Shown here: positions 35,254-43,904 of the stretch, one piece after another
Layout of the letters: each line of letters opens with the position of its first letter
Numbering within the stretch: the first letter of the stretch is position 1
Assembly: GCF_001952855.1 (NCBI RefSeq)
Contig: NZ_LPNO01000055.1
Coordinates: forward strand, 5,504 to 69,503
Reading direction: 5' to 3'
Length of the DNA: 64,000 nucleotides
Origin: Pseudomonas sp. ATCC PTA-122608
GTDB taxonomy: Bacteria > Pseudomonadota > Gammaproteobacteria > Pseudomonadales > Pseudomonadaceae
Position numbers and translations under genes: made by a program
Notes under the pieces: model-generated
Databases searched by the model: none
Seen by the model: only the letters and a program-made list of their open reading frames with translations
What the model was told of the DNA's origin: nothing

Positions 35254-35276
35254 GGCTATCTCAGCAGCGACGCCAA

Positions 35277-36077
35277 TCAGGAGTAATGCCGCTTGCCCCA
35301 CGCCAGGAACCCTTCCAGCAGCTCCTTCAACACCACTCGTGTCGGCTCGGCCAGATCGGCGCGATAACGAAACGGCTCAAACTCTTCCATGTACGTGCAC
35401 TGCCCCAACTCCAGTTGCACCGCATGAATGTTCTCGGCCGGGTTGCCGTAGTGCCGGGTGATATGCCCGCCCTTGAAGCGCCCGTTGAGCACATGGCTGT
35501 ACTGCGGGTAGCCGGCGCAGATGGCTTCCAATTGGCTGGCGAGTTGCGGATCGCAGGACGCGCCGTTGAAGGTACCGAGGTTGAAGTCCGGCAGCTTGCC
35601 CTCGAACAGGTGCGGGATCACCGAGCGAATCGAGTGCGCATCAAACAATAGTGCATAGCCGAACTCGGCCTTGAGCCGGGCCAGCTCGTCCTGCAGGGTG
35701 CGGTGATACGGCGTCCATATCTGTTCCAGGTACGTGGCGCGTTCGGCCTTGGACGGTTCCAGGCCTTCGCGGAACAGCGGCACACCGTCGAACAGCGTCG
35801 CCGGGTACAGGCCAGTGGTAGCGCCGACGTACAGCGGCTTGTCATCGGACGGCCGATTCAGGTCGATGACAAAACGCGAATATTCGGCCGCCAGGGTGCT
35901 GGCGCCCAGCTCTTCGGCGAAGTCGTACAGCGTGGGAATGTGCCAGTCGGTGTCCGGCAGGCTTTGCGCCTCGGGGATCAGCCCGGCTTGCACCGTCGGC
36001 GTCAGGCGCAGGCCCGCGTGGGGCATGCTGATCAGCAGCGGCACACGGCCTTGTTTGAAGCTCAGAACCTTATCCAC
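35277..36077 (-). CDS. hutG: N-formylglutamate deformylase
   Basis: 266 aa hydrolase for the last step of the five-step histidine pathway, N-formylglutamate to glutamate plus formate. Family features: VPLLISMPHAGLRLTP near the N-terminus, FVIDLNRPSDD, LLFDAHSIRS and GGHITRHYGNP. Start: GTG at 36077, with AAGGAG 7 nt upstream. It lies 11 nt after hutI and is the last gene of the hut run, followed by a REPIN. Confidence 0.95.
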   Translation of the reverse strand: MDKVLSFKQGRVPLLISMPHAGLRLTPTVQAGLIPEAQSLPDTDWHIPTLYDFAEELGASTLAAEYSRFVIDLNRPSDDKPLYVGATTGLYPATLFDGVPLFREGLEPSKAERATYLEQIWTPYHRTLQDELARLKAEFGYALLFDAHSIRSVIPHLFEGKLPDFNLGTFNGASCDPQLASQLEAICAGYPQYSHVLNGRFKGGHITRHYGNPAENIHAVQLELGQCTYMEEFEPFRYRADLAEPTRVVLKELLEGFLAWGKRHYS

Positions 36078-36088
36078 AGCAGTACTCC

Positions 36089-37294
36089 TTAAACGGTGAC
36101 ATCGACGCCGTGGCGCACGACGCGTTTATCCAGCTCGCCACCCAGCCAGTAGGCCAGGTCAGCGGGACGATCAATCTGCCAGGCGACAAAATCCGCGACC
36201 TTACCCACCTCCAGCGAACCGTGGCTGTCCCCCAGACCCAAGGCGGTAGCCGCATGTTGCGTGGCGCCGGCCAGGGCTTCTTCCGGGGTCATGCGAAACA
36301 GCGTGCAGGCCATGTTCAGCATCAAGCGCACCGACAATGCCGGTGACGTGCCCGGGTTGAGGTCGCTGGCGATGGCGATCTTCACACCGTGCTTGCGCAG
36401 GGCGTCCATCGGCGGCAGCTGGGTTTCCCGCAGAAAGTAGAACGCCCCCGGCAGCAACACCGCGACGGTGCCGGAAGCGGCCATGGCGATGGCGTCTTCC
36501 TCGGTCATGAATTCCAGGTGGTCCGCCGACAGCGCCTGATAACGCGCCGCCAGGCTGGAGCCGTGCAGGGACGACAACTGCTCGGCGTGCAGCTTTACCG
36601 GCAAGCCGAGCTTGTGTGCAGCGATGAAGACGCGCTCTACCTGCTCCGGCGAGAACGCCAGGTATTCGCAGAAGGCGTCGACCGCATCCACCAGACCTTC
36701 CGCTGCCAGTGCCGGGAGCATTTCAGCGCAGATGTGCTCGATGTAAGCATCGGCACGGTCCACGTACTCCGGCGGCAACGCGTGAGCTGCCAGGCAGGTG
36801 CTGCGCACTCTCACCGGCAGCTCGGCGCCGAGGCGACGGATCACCCGCAGAATCTTGCGCTCGCTGGCCAGGTCCAGGCCGTAGCCGGACTTGATCTCCA
36901 CAGTGGTCACGCCATCCCGCAGCAAACTGCGCAGGCGCTTGCGGCTGCTTTCGAACAGCTCATCTTCGGTCGCCGCCCGCGTGGCGCGCACGGTGCTGGC
37001 AATACCGCCACCGGCCGCTGCGATCTCGGCGTAGCTCACGCCTTGCAGCCGCTGCTCGAACTCGCCGCTGCGATTACCGCCGAACACCGTGTGGGTGTGG
37101 CAGTCGATCAGCCCCGGCGTGACCCACGCCCCTTGCAGGTCATGGGAGGTTACGTAGTCCGCCTTCGGCAGTTCGGCGCGCGGGCCGATCCACTCGATGA
37201 GCGCGCCCGAGGTCACGATGGCGGCATCCTCGATGATCGAGTATTTGCCCTGGGCCATGGTTGCGACGTGGCAGTGTTGCCAAAGCGTTTTCAT
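36089..37294 (-). CDS. hutI: Imidazolonepropionase
   Basis: 401 aa amidohydrolase that opens imidazolone-5-propionate to N-formimidoylglutamate. Metal ligands His66 and His68 are in IDCHTHTVFGG, with further ligands in KLHAEQLSSLHGS and ASDLNPGTSP. ATG at 37294 (MKTLWQHC) gives the family length; an in-frame codon at 37390 extends into hutT. It starts 16 nt after the hutT stop. Confidence 0.96.
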   Translation of the reverse strand: MKTLWQHCHVATMAQGKYSIIEDAAIVTSGALIEWIGPRAELPKADYVTSHDLQGAWVTPGLIDCHTHTVFGGNRSGEFEQRLQGVSYAEIAAAGGGIASTVRATRAATEDELFESSRKRLRSLLRDGVTTVEIKSGYGLDLASERKILRVIRRLGAELPVRVRSTCLAAHALPPEYVDRADAYIEHICAEMLPALAAEGLVDAVDAFCEYLAFSPEQVERVFIAAHKLGLPVKLHAEQLSSLHGSSLAARYQALSADHLEFMTEEDAIAMAASGTVAVLLPGAFYFLRETQLPPMDALRKHGVKIAIASDLNPGTSPALSVRLMLNMACTLFRMTPEEALAGATQHAATALGLGDSHGSLEVGKVADFVAWQIDRPADLAYWLGGELDKRVVRHGVDVTV

Positions 37295-37310
37295 CAACGC
37301 CTCCGTTGGG

Positions 37311-38720
37311 TTATCGATGAGACAAAGCCGGGTCGTAATGAACCTTGGCTGCTTGCCCGGCGGAGGGTTTGACCCACAGCAGATAGGCAACGATCAGCAA
37401 GACGATCCACACGGCACCGACCATAAGGGCAGCCTGGGTGTCCGGGAAATAACCCAGCACGCCGAAGATAAACAGCATGAACACGATGGCGGCCGCTGGC
37501 GCGTAGGGCCAGAACGGCACCGGGAATTTCAGCTCGGCAATCTGTTCCTTGGTCATCGAGCGACGCATGGCGACCTGAGTGACCAGGATCATCAGCCACA
37601 CCCACACCGTGGCGAAGGTCGCGATCGAAGCGATGACCAGGAACACGTTTTCCGGGATCAGGTAGTTGAGCACCACACCGCCGAGCAACGCGGCGCCCAT
37701 CACCACCACGGTCATCCATGGCACGCCCTGGCTCGACAGTTGGGCAAAGCCTTTGGGCGCCTGCCCTTGCTGGGCCAGGCCGTACATCATGCGACCGGCG
37801 CCGAAGATGTCGCTGTTGATCGCCGAGACGGCGGCCGAGATCACCACGATGTTCAGGATGGTCGCCGCCGAGCCTATCCCCAGGTTGCTGAAGATCTGTA
37901 CGAACGGGCTGCCCTGGCTGCCGATCTGTGGCCACGGGTAGATCGCCATCAGCACAAACAACGTCAGCACGTAGAACAGCAGGATGCGCAGTGGCACCGC
38001 GTTGATCGCCTTGGGAATCACCCGCTGCGGGTCCTTGGCTTCGCCGGCGGTGATGCCGATGATTTCGATGCCGCCAAAGGCAAACATCACCACCGCGAAG
38101 GACGCAATCAAGCCACCCACGCCGTTAGGCATGAAGCCGCCGTGGGCCCACAGGTTGCTGAGGCCGGTGGCCGGAGCTTCGCCCGCCGAGTGAATGCCGA
38201 ACAGCATGATGCCGAAGCCGCCGAGGATCATCGCGACGATGGCGCCGACCTTGAGCAGAGACAGCCAGAACTCCATTTCGCCAAAGACTTTGACGTTGCA
38301 CAGGTTCAGGCCGCCGATCAGCAACACGATGCCGAGCACCCAGACCCAACGCGCGACTTCGGGAAACCAGAAGCCCATGTAGATGCCGAAGGCCGTGACG
38401 TCGGCGAGGCAGACGATGATCATTTCAAAGGCGTAGGTCCAGCCGAGGATAAAGCCGGCCATCGGGCCCAGGTAGGTGCTGGCGTACTGGCCGAAGGAGC
38501 CGGACACCGGGTTGTGCACGGCCATTTCGCCGAGGGCGCGCATGACCATGAAGACGGCGGCACCACCGATCAGGTAGGCCAGCAGTACGGCCGGGCCGGC
38601 CATCTGGATGGCGGAGGCAGAGCCGTAGAACAGCCCGGTGCCGATCGCGGAACCGAGTGCCATGAAGCGAATATGTCGGGCGGATAGCCCGCGTTTTAAC
38701 GTCTTTTCTTGCTGGTGCAT
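37311..38720 (-). CDS. hutT: Histidine permease, amino acid-polyamine family
   Basis: 469 aa transporter of the amino-acid permease family, with 12 predicted membrane helices. The N-terminal RHIRFMALGSAIGTGLFYGSASAIQMAGPAVLLAYLIGG is the typical substrate-binding first helix with the unwound GSAIGTGLF motif. Position between hutH and hutI supports histidine as substrate; in P. fluorescens the equivalent gene is the main histidine importer. An A-rich run lies just upstream of its ribosome-binding site (see separate entry). Confidence 0.93.
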   Translation of the reverse strand: MHQQEKTLKRGLSARHIRFMALGSAIGTGLFYGSASAIQMAGPAVLLAYLIGGAAVFMVMRALGEMAVHNPVSGSFGQYASTYLGPMAGFILGWTYAFEMIIVCLADVTAFGIYMGFWFPEVARWVWVLGIVLLIGGLNLCNVKVFGEMEFWLSLLKVGAIVAMILGGFGIMLFGIHSAGEAPATGLSNLWAHGGFMPNGVGGLIASFAVVMFAFGGIEIIGITAGEAKDPQRVIPKAINAVPLRILLFYVLTLFVLMAIYPWPQIGSQGSPFVQIFSNLGIGSAATILNIVVISAAVSAINSDIFGAGRMMYGLAQQGQAPKGFAQLSSQGVPWMTVVVMGAALLGGVVLNYLIPENVFLVIASIATFATVWVWLMILVTQVAMRRSMTKEQIAELKFPVPFWPYAPAAAIVFMLFIFGVLGYFPDTQAALMVGAVWIVLLIVAYLLWVKPSAGQAAKVHYDPALSHR

Positions 38721-38733
38721 TTCTCGTCCCTAT

Positions 38734-38744
38734 TTGTTTTTATT
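38734..38744 (-). promoter_or_regulatory. Candidate Hfq/Crc CA-type motif in the hutT leader
   Basis: Read on the minus strand the sequence is AATAAAAACAA, holding two overlapping matches to AAnAAnAA, directly upstream of the hutT Shine-Dalgarno region. In Pseudomonas such motifs near start sites mediate Hfq/Crc catabolite repression of amino acid uptake genes. Confidence 0.35.
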
Positions 38745-38748
38745 TTCT

Positions 38749-38832
38749 GTAGGAGCGAGCTTGCTCGCGAAGGTATTCCAGGCGCATCGCAGCGGTGGAT
38801 GTACTTTTTTCGCGAGCAAGCTCGCTCCTACA
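38749..38832. repeat. REPIN, head-to-head, GTAGGAG type, inside the hut cluster
   Basis: Arms gtaggagcgagcttgctcgc and reverse complement with a 45-bp spacer. It lies between hutH (38848 end) and hutT. Confidence 0.92.
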
Positions 38833-38847
38833 GGGGGCATCCATCCC

Positions 38848-40380
38848 TTAGAGGCTCGGCAGCAAATTCGCCGACACCAGCTCATTCAGGCAACGCGTCG
38901 CCAACAACTCACTGGCGGCATTGATGTCCGGCGCGAAGAACCGGTCCTTCTCATAAAACGCCACTTTGCTGCGCAGGATCCCGCGAGCTTTTTCCAGTGC
39001 CGGCGAGGTTTTCAAACCATTGCGCAGGTCCAGGCCCTGGCAGGCCGCCAACCATTCCACCGCCAATACACCACGGGTGTTCTCGGCCATTTCCCACAGG
39101 CGTTTGCCCGCAGCCGGCGCCATCGATACGTGGTCTTCCTGGTTCGCCGAAGTCGGCAGGCTATCCACGCTATGGGGATGGGCCAGCGCCTTGTTCTCGC
39201 TGGCCAATGCCGCCGCAGTCACCTGGGCGATCATGAAGCCGGAGTTCACGCCGCCGTTGCCCACCAGGAATGGCGGCAGTTGCGACATGTGCTTGTCCAT
39301 CATCAACGAAATACGACGCTCGCTCAGGGAGCCGATTTCCGCGATGGCCAGCGCCATGTTGTCAGCGGCCATGGCCACCGGTTCCGCATGGAAGTTGCCG
39401 CCGGAAATCACGTCACCTTCAGCCGCAAACACCAGCGGGTTATCCGACACCGCATTGGCTTCCACCACCAACACTTCGGCCGCCTGGCGGAACTGGGTCA
39501 GGCAGGCGCCCATGACTTGCGGCTGGCAACGCAGGGAGTACGGGTCCTGGACCTTGTCGCAGTTCTCGTGGGACTGGGACACTTCGCTGCTTTCACCCAG
39601 CAGGGCGCGATACGCGGCCGCAGAATCGATCTGGCCACGCTGGCCACGGGCTGCGTGAATGCGTGCGTCGAACGGCGAGCGCGAACCCAACACGGCTTCC
39701 ACCGTCAGGGCGCCACAAGCTAATGCACCGGCGAACAAGTCTTCACCTTCGAACAGACCACGCAATGCGTAAGCGGTGGAAACCTGGGTGCCGTTGAGCA
39801 GCGCCAGGCCTTCCTTCGCCGCCAGGGTCAGCGGTGTCAGGCCGGCGACTTTCAGCGCCTCGGTGGCTTCCAGCCATTCGCCTTTATAGCGGGCCTTGCC
39901 TTCGCCCAGCAGCACCAGCGACATGTGGGCCAATGGCGCCAGGTCACCGGAAGCACCCACCGAACCTTTCAGTGGAATGTGCGGGTACACCTCGGCGTTG
40001 ATCAGGGCGATCAGCGCATCGATCACCTGCCGGCGAATCCCGGAGAAACCACGGCTCAGGCTGTTGACCTTGAGCACCATGACCAGCCGCACCAGCGCAT
40101 CGCTGATGGGCTCACCCACGCCAGCGGCGTGGGACAGCACCAGGGAACGCTGAAGGTTTTCCAGGTCTTCGCTGGCGATGCGGGTCGAGGCCAGCAGGCC
40201 GAAACCGGTGTTGATGCCGTAGGCGGTGCGGTTCTCGGCGAGAATCTGCTCCACGCAGGCGACACTGGCTTCGATCTGGGCCGAGGCGCTGTCATCCAGG
40301 CTGAGGGTTACCGGCTGCTGGTAGATGGCCCGCAGTTGGGCAAGGCTCAGTTGGCCTGGAATCAGGTTTAGCGCAGTCAC
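38848..40380 (-). CDS. hutH: Histidine ammonia-lyase (canonical)
   Basis: 510 aa enzyme converting histidine to urocanate and ammonia. The MIO-forming triplet Ala-Ser-Gly is at residues 143-145 in GSVGASGDLAPLAHM. Other active-site residues are in place: Tyr in AYGINTGFG, His in LVLSHAAGVG, Tyr and Arg in DPYSLRCQPQV, Phe in GGNFHAEPVA and Glu in NQEDHVS. GTG at 40380 is chosen over ATG at 40386: AAGGAG is 7 nt from the GTG but only 1 nt from the ATG, and the resulting MTALNLIPG and 510-aa length match the P. putida enzyme. Confidence 0.97.
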   Translation of the reverse strand: MTALNLIPGQLSLAQLRAIYQQPVTLSLDDSASAQIEASVACVEQILAENRTAYGINTGFGLLASTRIASEDLENLQRSLVLSHAAGVGEPISDALVRLVMVLKVNSLSRGFSGIRRQVIDALIALINAEVYPHIPLKGSVGASGDLAPLAHMSLVLLGEGKARYKGEWLEATEALKVAGLTPLTLAAKEGLALLNGTQVSTAYALRGLFEGEDLFAGALACGALTVEAVLGSRSPFDARIHAARGQRGQIDSAAAYRALLGESSEVSQSHENCDKVQDPYSLRCQPQVMGACLTQFRQAAEVLVVEANAVSDNPLVFAAEGDVISGGNFHAEPVAMAADNMALAIAEIGSLSERRISLMMDKHMSQLPPFLVGNGGVNSGFMIAQVTAAALASENKALAHPHSVDSLPTSANQEDHVSMAPAAGKRLWEMAENTRGVLAVEWLAACQGLDLRNGLKTSPALEKARGILRSKVAFYEKDRFFAPDINAASELLATRCLNELVSANLLPSL

Positions 40381-40500
40381 ATTCATGCTCCTTTTGAGAG
40401 TGTTGTTAACTACCAGTCGCTCCGGATGCTTCCGTTATCCGCCGCTGTGCTCGTTTAGAGGATCAGTCGGCTTGGCACGCTGGTTATTGTTGGGAAAAGG

Positions 40501-42024
40501 TCAGTGCAAATTCGGTAGCGTGTGTTGCAGCAAATCGGCGTTCTTGAGCAACGCTGCGGTGGCCGCGATATCCGGCGCCAGCCAACGGTCCTGGTCGTAG
40601 GCCGGGACGTGTTCACGCAGCAAGCGCCAGGCGGCGTCGGTGCCGGCGCCGAAGCGTTGCTCCTGGAGAAACTCGAACGCCTGGGACGCCAGCAGGTACT
40701 CGATGGCGAGGATCTGGGTGACGTTTTCCAGCACCGAATACAGCTTCAGCGCGGCGTTGGTGCCCATGCTCAGGTGGTCTTCCTGCAGGCCCGAGGTGAC
40801 GAAGTTGTCGAGCACCGCCGGTTGCGCCAACTGGCGGTTCTGCCCGCACAGCGACGCGGCGACGTACTGCACGATCATCATCCCGGAGTTGACCCCGGGG
40901 TTGCTCACCAGGAACGCCGGCAGGCCGCTGACATGCGGGTTGATCAGGCGGTCCAGGCGGCGCTCGGCGATGGAGCCGATTTCCGCCATGGCGATGGCGA
41001 GCATGTCTGCCGCCAGGGCCACGGACTGCCCGTGAGGGTTGGCCTGGGACACCACGCGGTAGTCGTCCGGCGTGCCGAGCACCAGCGGGTTATCCGTGGC
41101 GCCGTTGAGTTCGGTTTCGATCTGCCGAGTCGCATGTTCCAACTGGTCGCGGGCCGCGCCGTGCACCTGAGGGATCGAACGGATGCTCAGGGCGTCCTGG
41201 GTACGTATGCCTTTACTGCTGGCAATCACTTCACTGCCGTCCAGCAACGCCCGCAGGTTGATGCCAACTTGCTGCATGCCCGGGTGCGGTTTGAGCGCAA
41301 TGATTTCTTCGTCGAAGGCGTCGATCTGGCCACGCTGGCCTTCGAAGCTCATGGCGCCGATCACGTCGGCCCATTGCAGCAGACGGTGTGCATCGGCCAA
41401 AGCCAGGCAACTGAGGCCGGTCATGCACGGCGTGCCGTTGACCAGGCACAGGCCGTCCTTGGCACCGAGCACCACCGGCTGCAAACCTTCTTCGGTCAGT
41501 GCCTGGTGCGCCGGAACGATACAGCCCCGGTAGCTGACGTCGCCGACGCCGAGCAAGGCAATGCCAATGTGCGCCATGTGGGTCAGGTAGCCCACCGAGC
41601 CCTGGGACGGCACTTGCGGCGTGATGCCATGGTTGAGCAGCCCCAACAGCGAATGCACCACCTGCGGATGCAGGCCGGATTTGCCGTGGCTGTAGTTGAT
41701 GATTGCCGCGCAAATGATCGCGCGGGTTTGCTCCACGCTCAGTGGCGCGCCGACGCCGCAGGCATGGCTGAGCAAGGTGTTGCGCGACAGCCGGCTCAGT
41801 TGTTCGTCCTTGAGCGACACGTTGCACAAGGCGCCCAGGCCGGTGTTGATGCCGTAGGCGCGCTCGCCGCTGCTGACGATGCGCTGGACGATGGCCTGGG
41901 CATTGTCGATGCGAGCCCAGGCCTGGCCCGAGAGTTCGAGGATCGCACCGTGGCGGGCCACGGCGACCACGTCCTGCCAACGCATTGGGGCGTCGGCGAT
42001 GATGATTTTTTCAGCCTGGGACAT
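40501..42024 (-). CDS. Histidase-family paralogue lacking the MIO-forming Ala-Ser-Gly
   Basis: 507 aa intact HAL/PAL/TAL-family protein, tandem to the canonical hutH and on the same strand; equivalent genes are often named hutH1. It aligns end to end with hutH, but GSVG-ASG-DLAPLAHM becomes GSVG-YLTHMAHIG, an exact three-residue loss of the MIO cofactor precursor. The catalytic Tyr of YSLR is Leu279 (LSIR) and the Phe of NFHAEP is Pro330 (NPHGQS). Retained are Tyr57 (YGINTGLG), His87, Arg282 and Glu in LQEDHLS. The start ATG follows AAGAAGG. Histidase activity is unlikely; the role is unknown. Confidence 0.9.
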   Translation of the reverse strand: MSQAEKIIIADAPMRWQDVVAVARHGAILELSGQAWARIDNAQAIVQRIVSSGERAYGINTGLGALCNVSLKDEQLSRLSRNTLLSHACGVGAPLSVEQTRAIICAAIINYSHGKSGLHPQVVHSLLGLLNHGITPQVPSQGSVGYLTHMAHIGIALLGVGDVSYRGCIVPAHQALTEEGLQPVVLGAKDGLCLVNGTPCMTGLSCLALADAHRLLQWADVIGAMSFEGQRGQIDAFDEEIIALKPHPGMQQVGINLRALLDGSEVIASSKGIRTQDALSIRSIPQVHGAARDQLEHATRQIETELNGATDNPLVLGTPDDYRVVSQANPHGQSVALAADMLAIAMAEIGSIAERRLDRLINPHVSGLPAFLVSNPGVNSGMMIVQYVAASLCGQNRQLAQPAVLDNFVTSGLQEDHLSMGTNAALKLYSVLENVTQILAIEYLLASQAFEFLQEQRFGAGTDAAWRLLREHVPAYDQDRWLAPDIAATAALLKNADLLQHTLPNLH

Positions 42025-42065
42025 CGTTGTACCTTCTTCAATTCTTGTGCAGCCTTACCGGCCTC

Positions 42066-42131
42066 TTCGCAGGCAAGCCAGCTCCCACAGGGAAATGCAT
42101 TTCAAATGTGGGAGCTGGCTTGCCTGCGATA
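42066..42131. repeat. REPIN, tail-to-tail, GAGCTGGCTTGCCTGC variant
   Basis: tcgcaggcaagccagctccc...ca and its reverse complement around the near-palindromic spacer gggaaatgcatttcaa. It lies between hutV and the MIO-less paralogue gene. Confidence 0.9.
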
Positions 42132-42160
42132 GCGCCAGTCAACTCACCACACATCGCGGG

Positions 42161-42985
42161 TCAAACCACCGCAGCCCGCCGCTGAACAAACCGGTCCACA
42201 TATTCATCCGCCGGTGAATGCAGAATCTCGCGGGGCGTGCCGACCTGGATCAGCTTGCCGTCCTTGAGGATCGCAATGCGGTTGCCGATGCGTACGGCCT
42301 CATCGAGGTCGTGGGTGATAAAGACGATGGTCTTGTGCAGGGTCTTTTGCAGCTCCAGCAACTGGTCCTGCATCTCGGCGCGGATCAGCGGGTCGAGGGC
42401 GCTGAACGCTTCGTCCATCAGGATGATGTCGGTGTCGGCGGCCAGGGCACGGGCCAGGCCCACTCGCTGACGCATGCCGCCGGAGAGCTGGTGCGGGTAT
42501 TTGTTTTCGTAGCCTTTGAGGCCCACGGTTTCGATCCAGTGCAGCGCACGCTCGGCGCACACTTGCTTGGTTTCGCCGCGCACTTTCAAGCCATAGGCGA
42601 CGTTGTCCACCACGCTTTTGTGGGGCAGCAGGCCGAAGCTCTGGAACACCATGCTGATCTTGTGCCGGCGAAATTGGCGCAGGGCTTCCATGTCCAGTTG
42701 CAGGATGTCTTCACCGTCCACCAGGATCGCGCCGCTGGTGGGGTCGATCAGGCGGTTGAAGTGGCGCACCAGGGTCGACTTGCCGGAACCCGACAGGCCC
42801 ATGATCACGAAGATCTCGCCGGTGGCGATGCTCAGGGACAGGTCGTTCACACCCACCACGCAACCGGTCTCGGCCAGCACCTGGTCCTTGGTCTTGCCCT
42901 GGCCAATCAGCGCCAGCGCCTCCTTGGAACGATTGCCGAAGATCTTGAATACGTTTTTGACTTCAATCTTGCTGACGGTAGTCAT
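42161..42985 (-). CDS. hutV: Histidine ABC transporter ATPase HutV
   Basis: 274 aa ATPase of the quaternary-amine (OpuA/ProV) family. The N-terminus KNVFKIFGNRSKEAL, Walker A GLSGSGKSTL, signature LSGGMRQRVGLARAL, Walker B IILMDEAFSALDPLIR and H-loop FITHDLDEA are complete. It has no C-terminal CBS domains, unlike ProV. It overlaps the hutW stop by 4 nt. With hutW and hutX it forms the hut-linked ABC uptake system known from P. fluorescens and rhizobia. Confidence 0.94.
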   Translation of the reverse strand: MTTVSKIEVKNVFKIFGNRSKEALALIGQGKTKDQVLAETGCVVGVNDLSLSIATGEIFVIMGLSGSGKSTLVRHFNRLIDPTSGAILVDGEDILQLDMEALRQFRRHKISMVFQSFGLLPHKSVVDNVAYGLKVRGETKQVCAERALHWIETVGLKGYENKYPHQLSGGMRQRVGLARALAADTDIILMDEAFSALDPLIRAEMQDQLLELQKTLHKTIVFITHDLDEAVRIGNRIAILKDGKLIQVGTPREILHSPADEYVDRFVQRRAAVV

Positions 42986-43833
42986 TTGCTCGCCTCATGC
43001 CGTGGACGACCATAGGCCTGGGTAATGCGGTCGATGACCACTGCGAGAATCACGATCGCCAGACCGGCTTCAAGGCCACGTCCGACGTTAAGCGTCTGGA
43101 TACCGACCAACACATCTTCACCCAGGCCACGGGCACCGATCATCGAGGCGATAACCACCATCGACAGGGCCATCATGGTGGTCTGGTTGATCCCGGCCAT
43201 GATGCTCGGCAGGGCCAGCGGCAGTTGCACGCCGAACAGTTGCTGCCAGCGGTTGGCACCGAAGGCGTTGATCGCTTCCATGACTTCGCCGTCTACCTGG
43301 CGAATACCCAGGTCGGTCAGGCGAATCAGTGGAGGAGCGGCGTAGATCACCGTGGCGAAAATCGCCGGGACCTTGCCCAGGCCAAACAGCATCAGCACCG
43401 GGATCAGGTACACGAAGCTGGGCATGGTTTGCATGATGTCCAGCAGCGGCATCAGCACCGAACGCAGGCGATTGCTACGGGCCGACAATATTCCCAGGGG
43501 AATGCCGATCAGCACCGAGATCACCGTGGCCACCATCATCAGCGCCAGGGTTTGCATCAGCTTGTCCCACAGGCCAACGGCGCCCACCAGGAACAGCAAA
43601 CCGACGATCACCGCTGTAGTGACGACCTTGCGCGTGGCGTGCCAGGCGATGCCGCCGACAATTGCCAGCATCAGCCACCAGGGTGCTGCGCGCAGCACAC
43701 CTTCAAGATTGACGATGGCCCACAACAGGGTGTCGGAGATGTGCCGGAACACATCGCCGTAGTTGGTCACCAGCGAATCAACCCAACTGTTGACCCAATC
43801 GGCGATGGAAAACGTAAAACTCTCAGGAAACAT
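42982..43833 (-). CDS. hutW: Histidine ABC transporter permease HutW
   Basis: 283 aa permease of the ProW family with about six membrane helices. The core region LLDIMQTMPSFVYLIPVLMLFGLGKVPA and the EAA loop (GEVMEAINAFGANRWQQLFGVQLPLALPSIMAGINQ) are intact. Its start is 71 nt after the hutX stop and it overlaps hutV by 4 nt. Confidence 0.94.
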   Translation of the reverse strand: MFPESFTFSIADWVNSWVDSLVTNYGDVFRHISDTLLWAIVNLEGVLRAAPWWLMLAIVGGIAWHATRKVVTTAVIVGLLFLVGAVGLWDKLMQTLALMMVATVISVLIGIPLGILSARSNRLRSVLMPLLDIMQTMPSFVYLIPVLMLFGLGKVPAIFATVIYAAPPLIRLTDLGIRQVDGEVMEAINAFGANRWQQLFGVQLPLALPSIMAGINQTTMMALSMVVIASMIGARGLGEDVLVGIQTLNVGRGLEAGLAIVILAVVIDRITQAYGRPRHEASK

Positions 43834-43904
43834 AGTGTGCTCTCGATCCAGTGGGTTGTGGCCGGACGTCCGGTTGCCTGCGAGGGCAACCGGAAACGCT
43901 CAAC

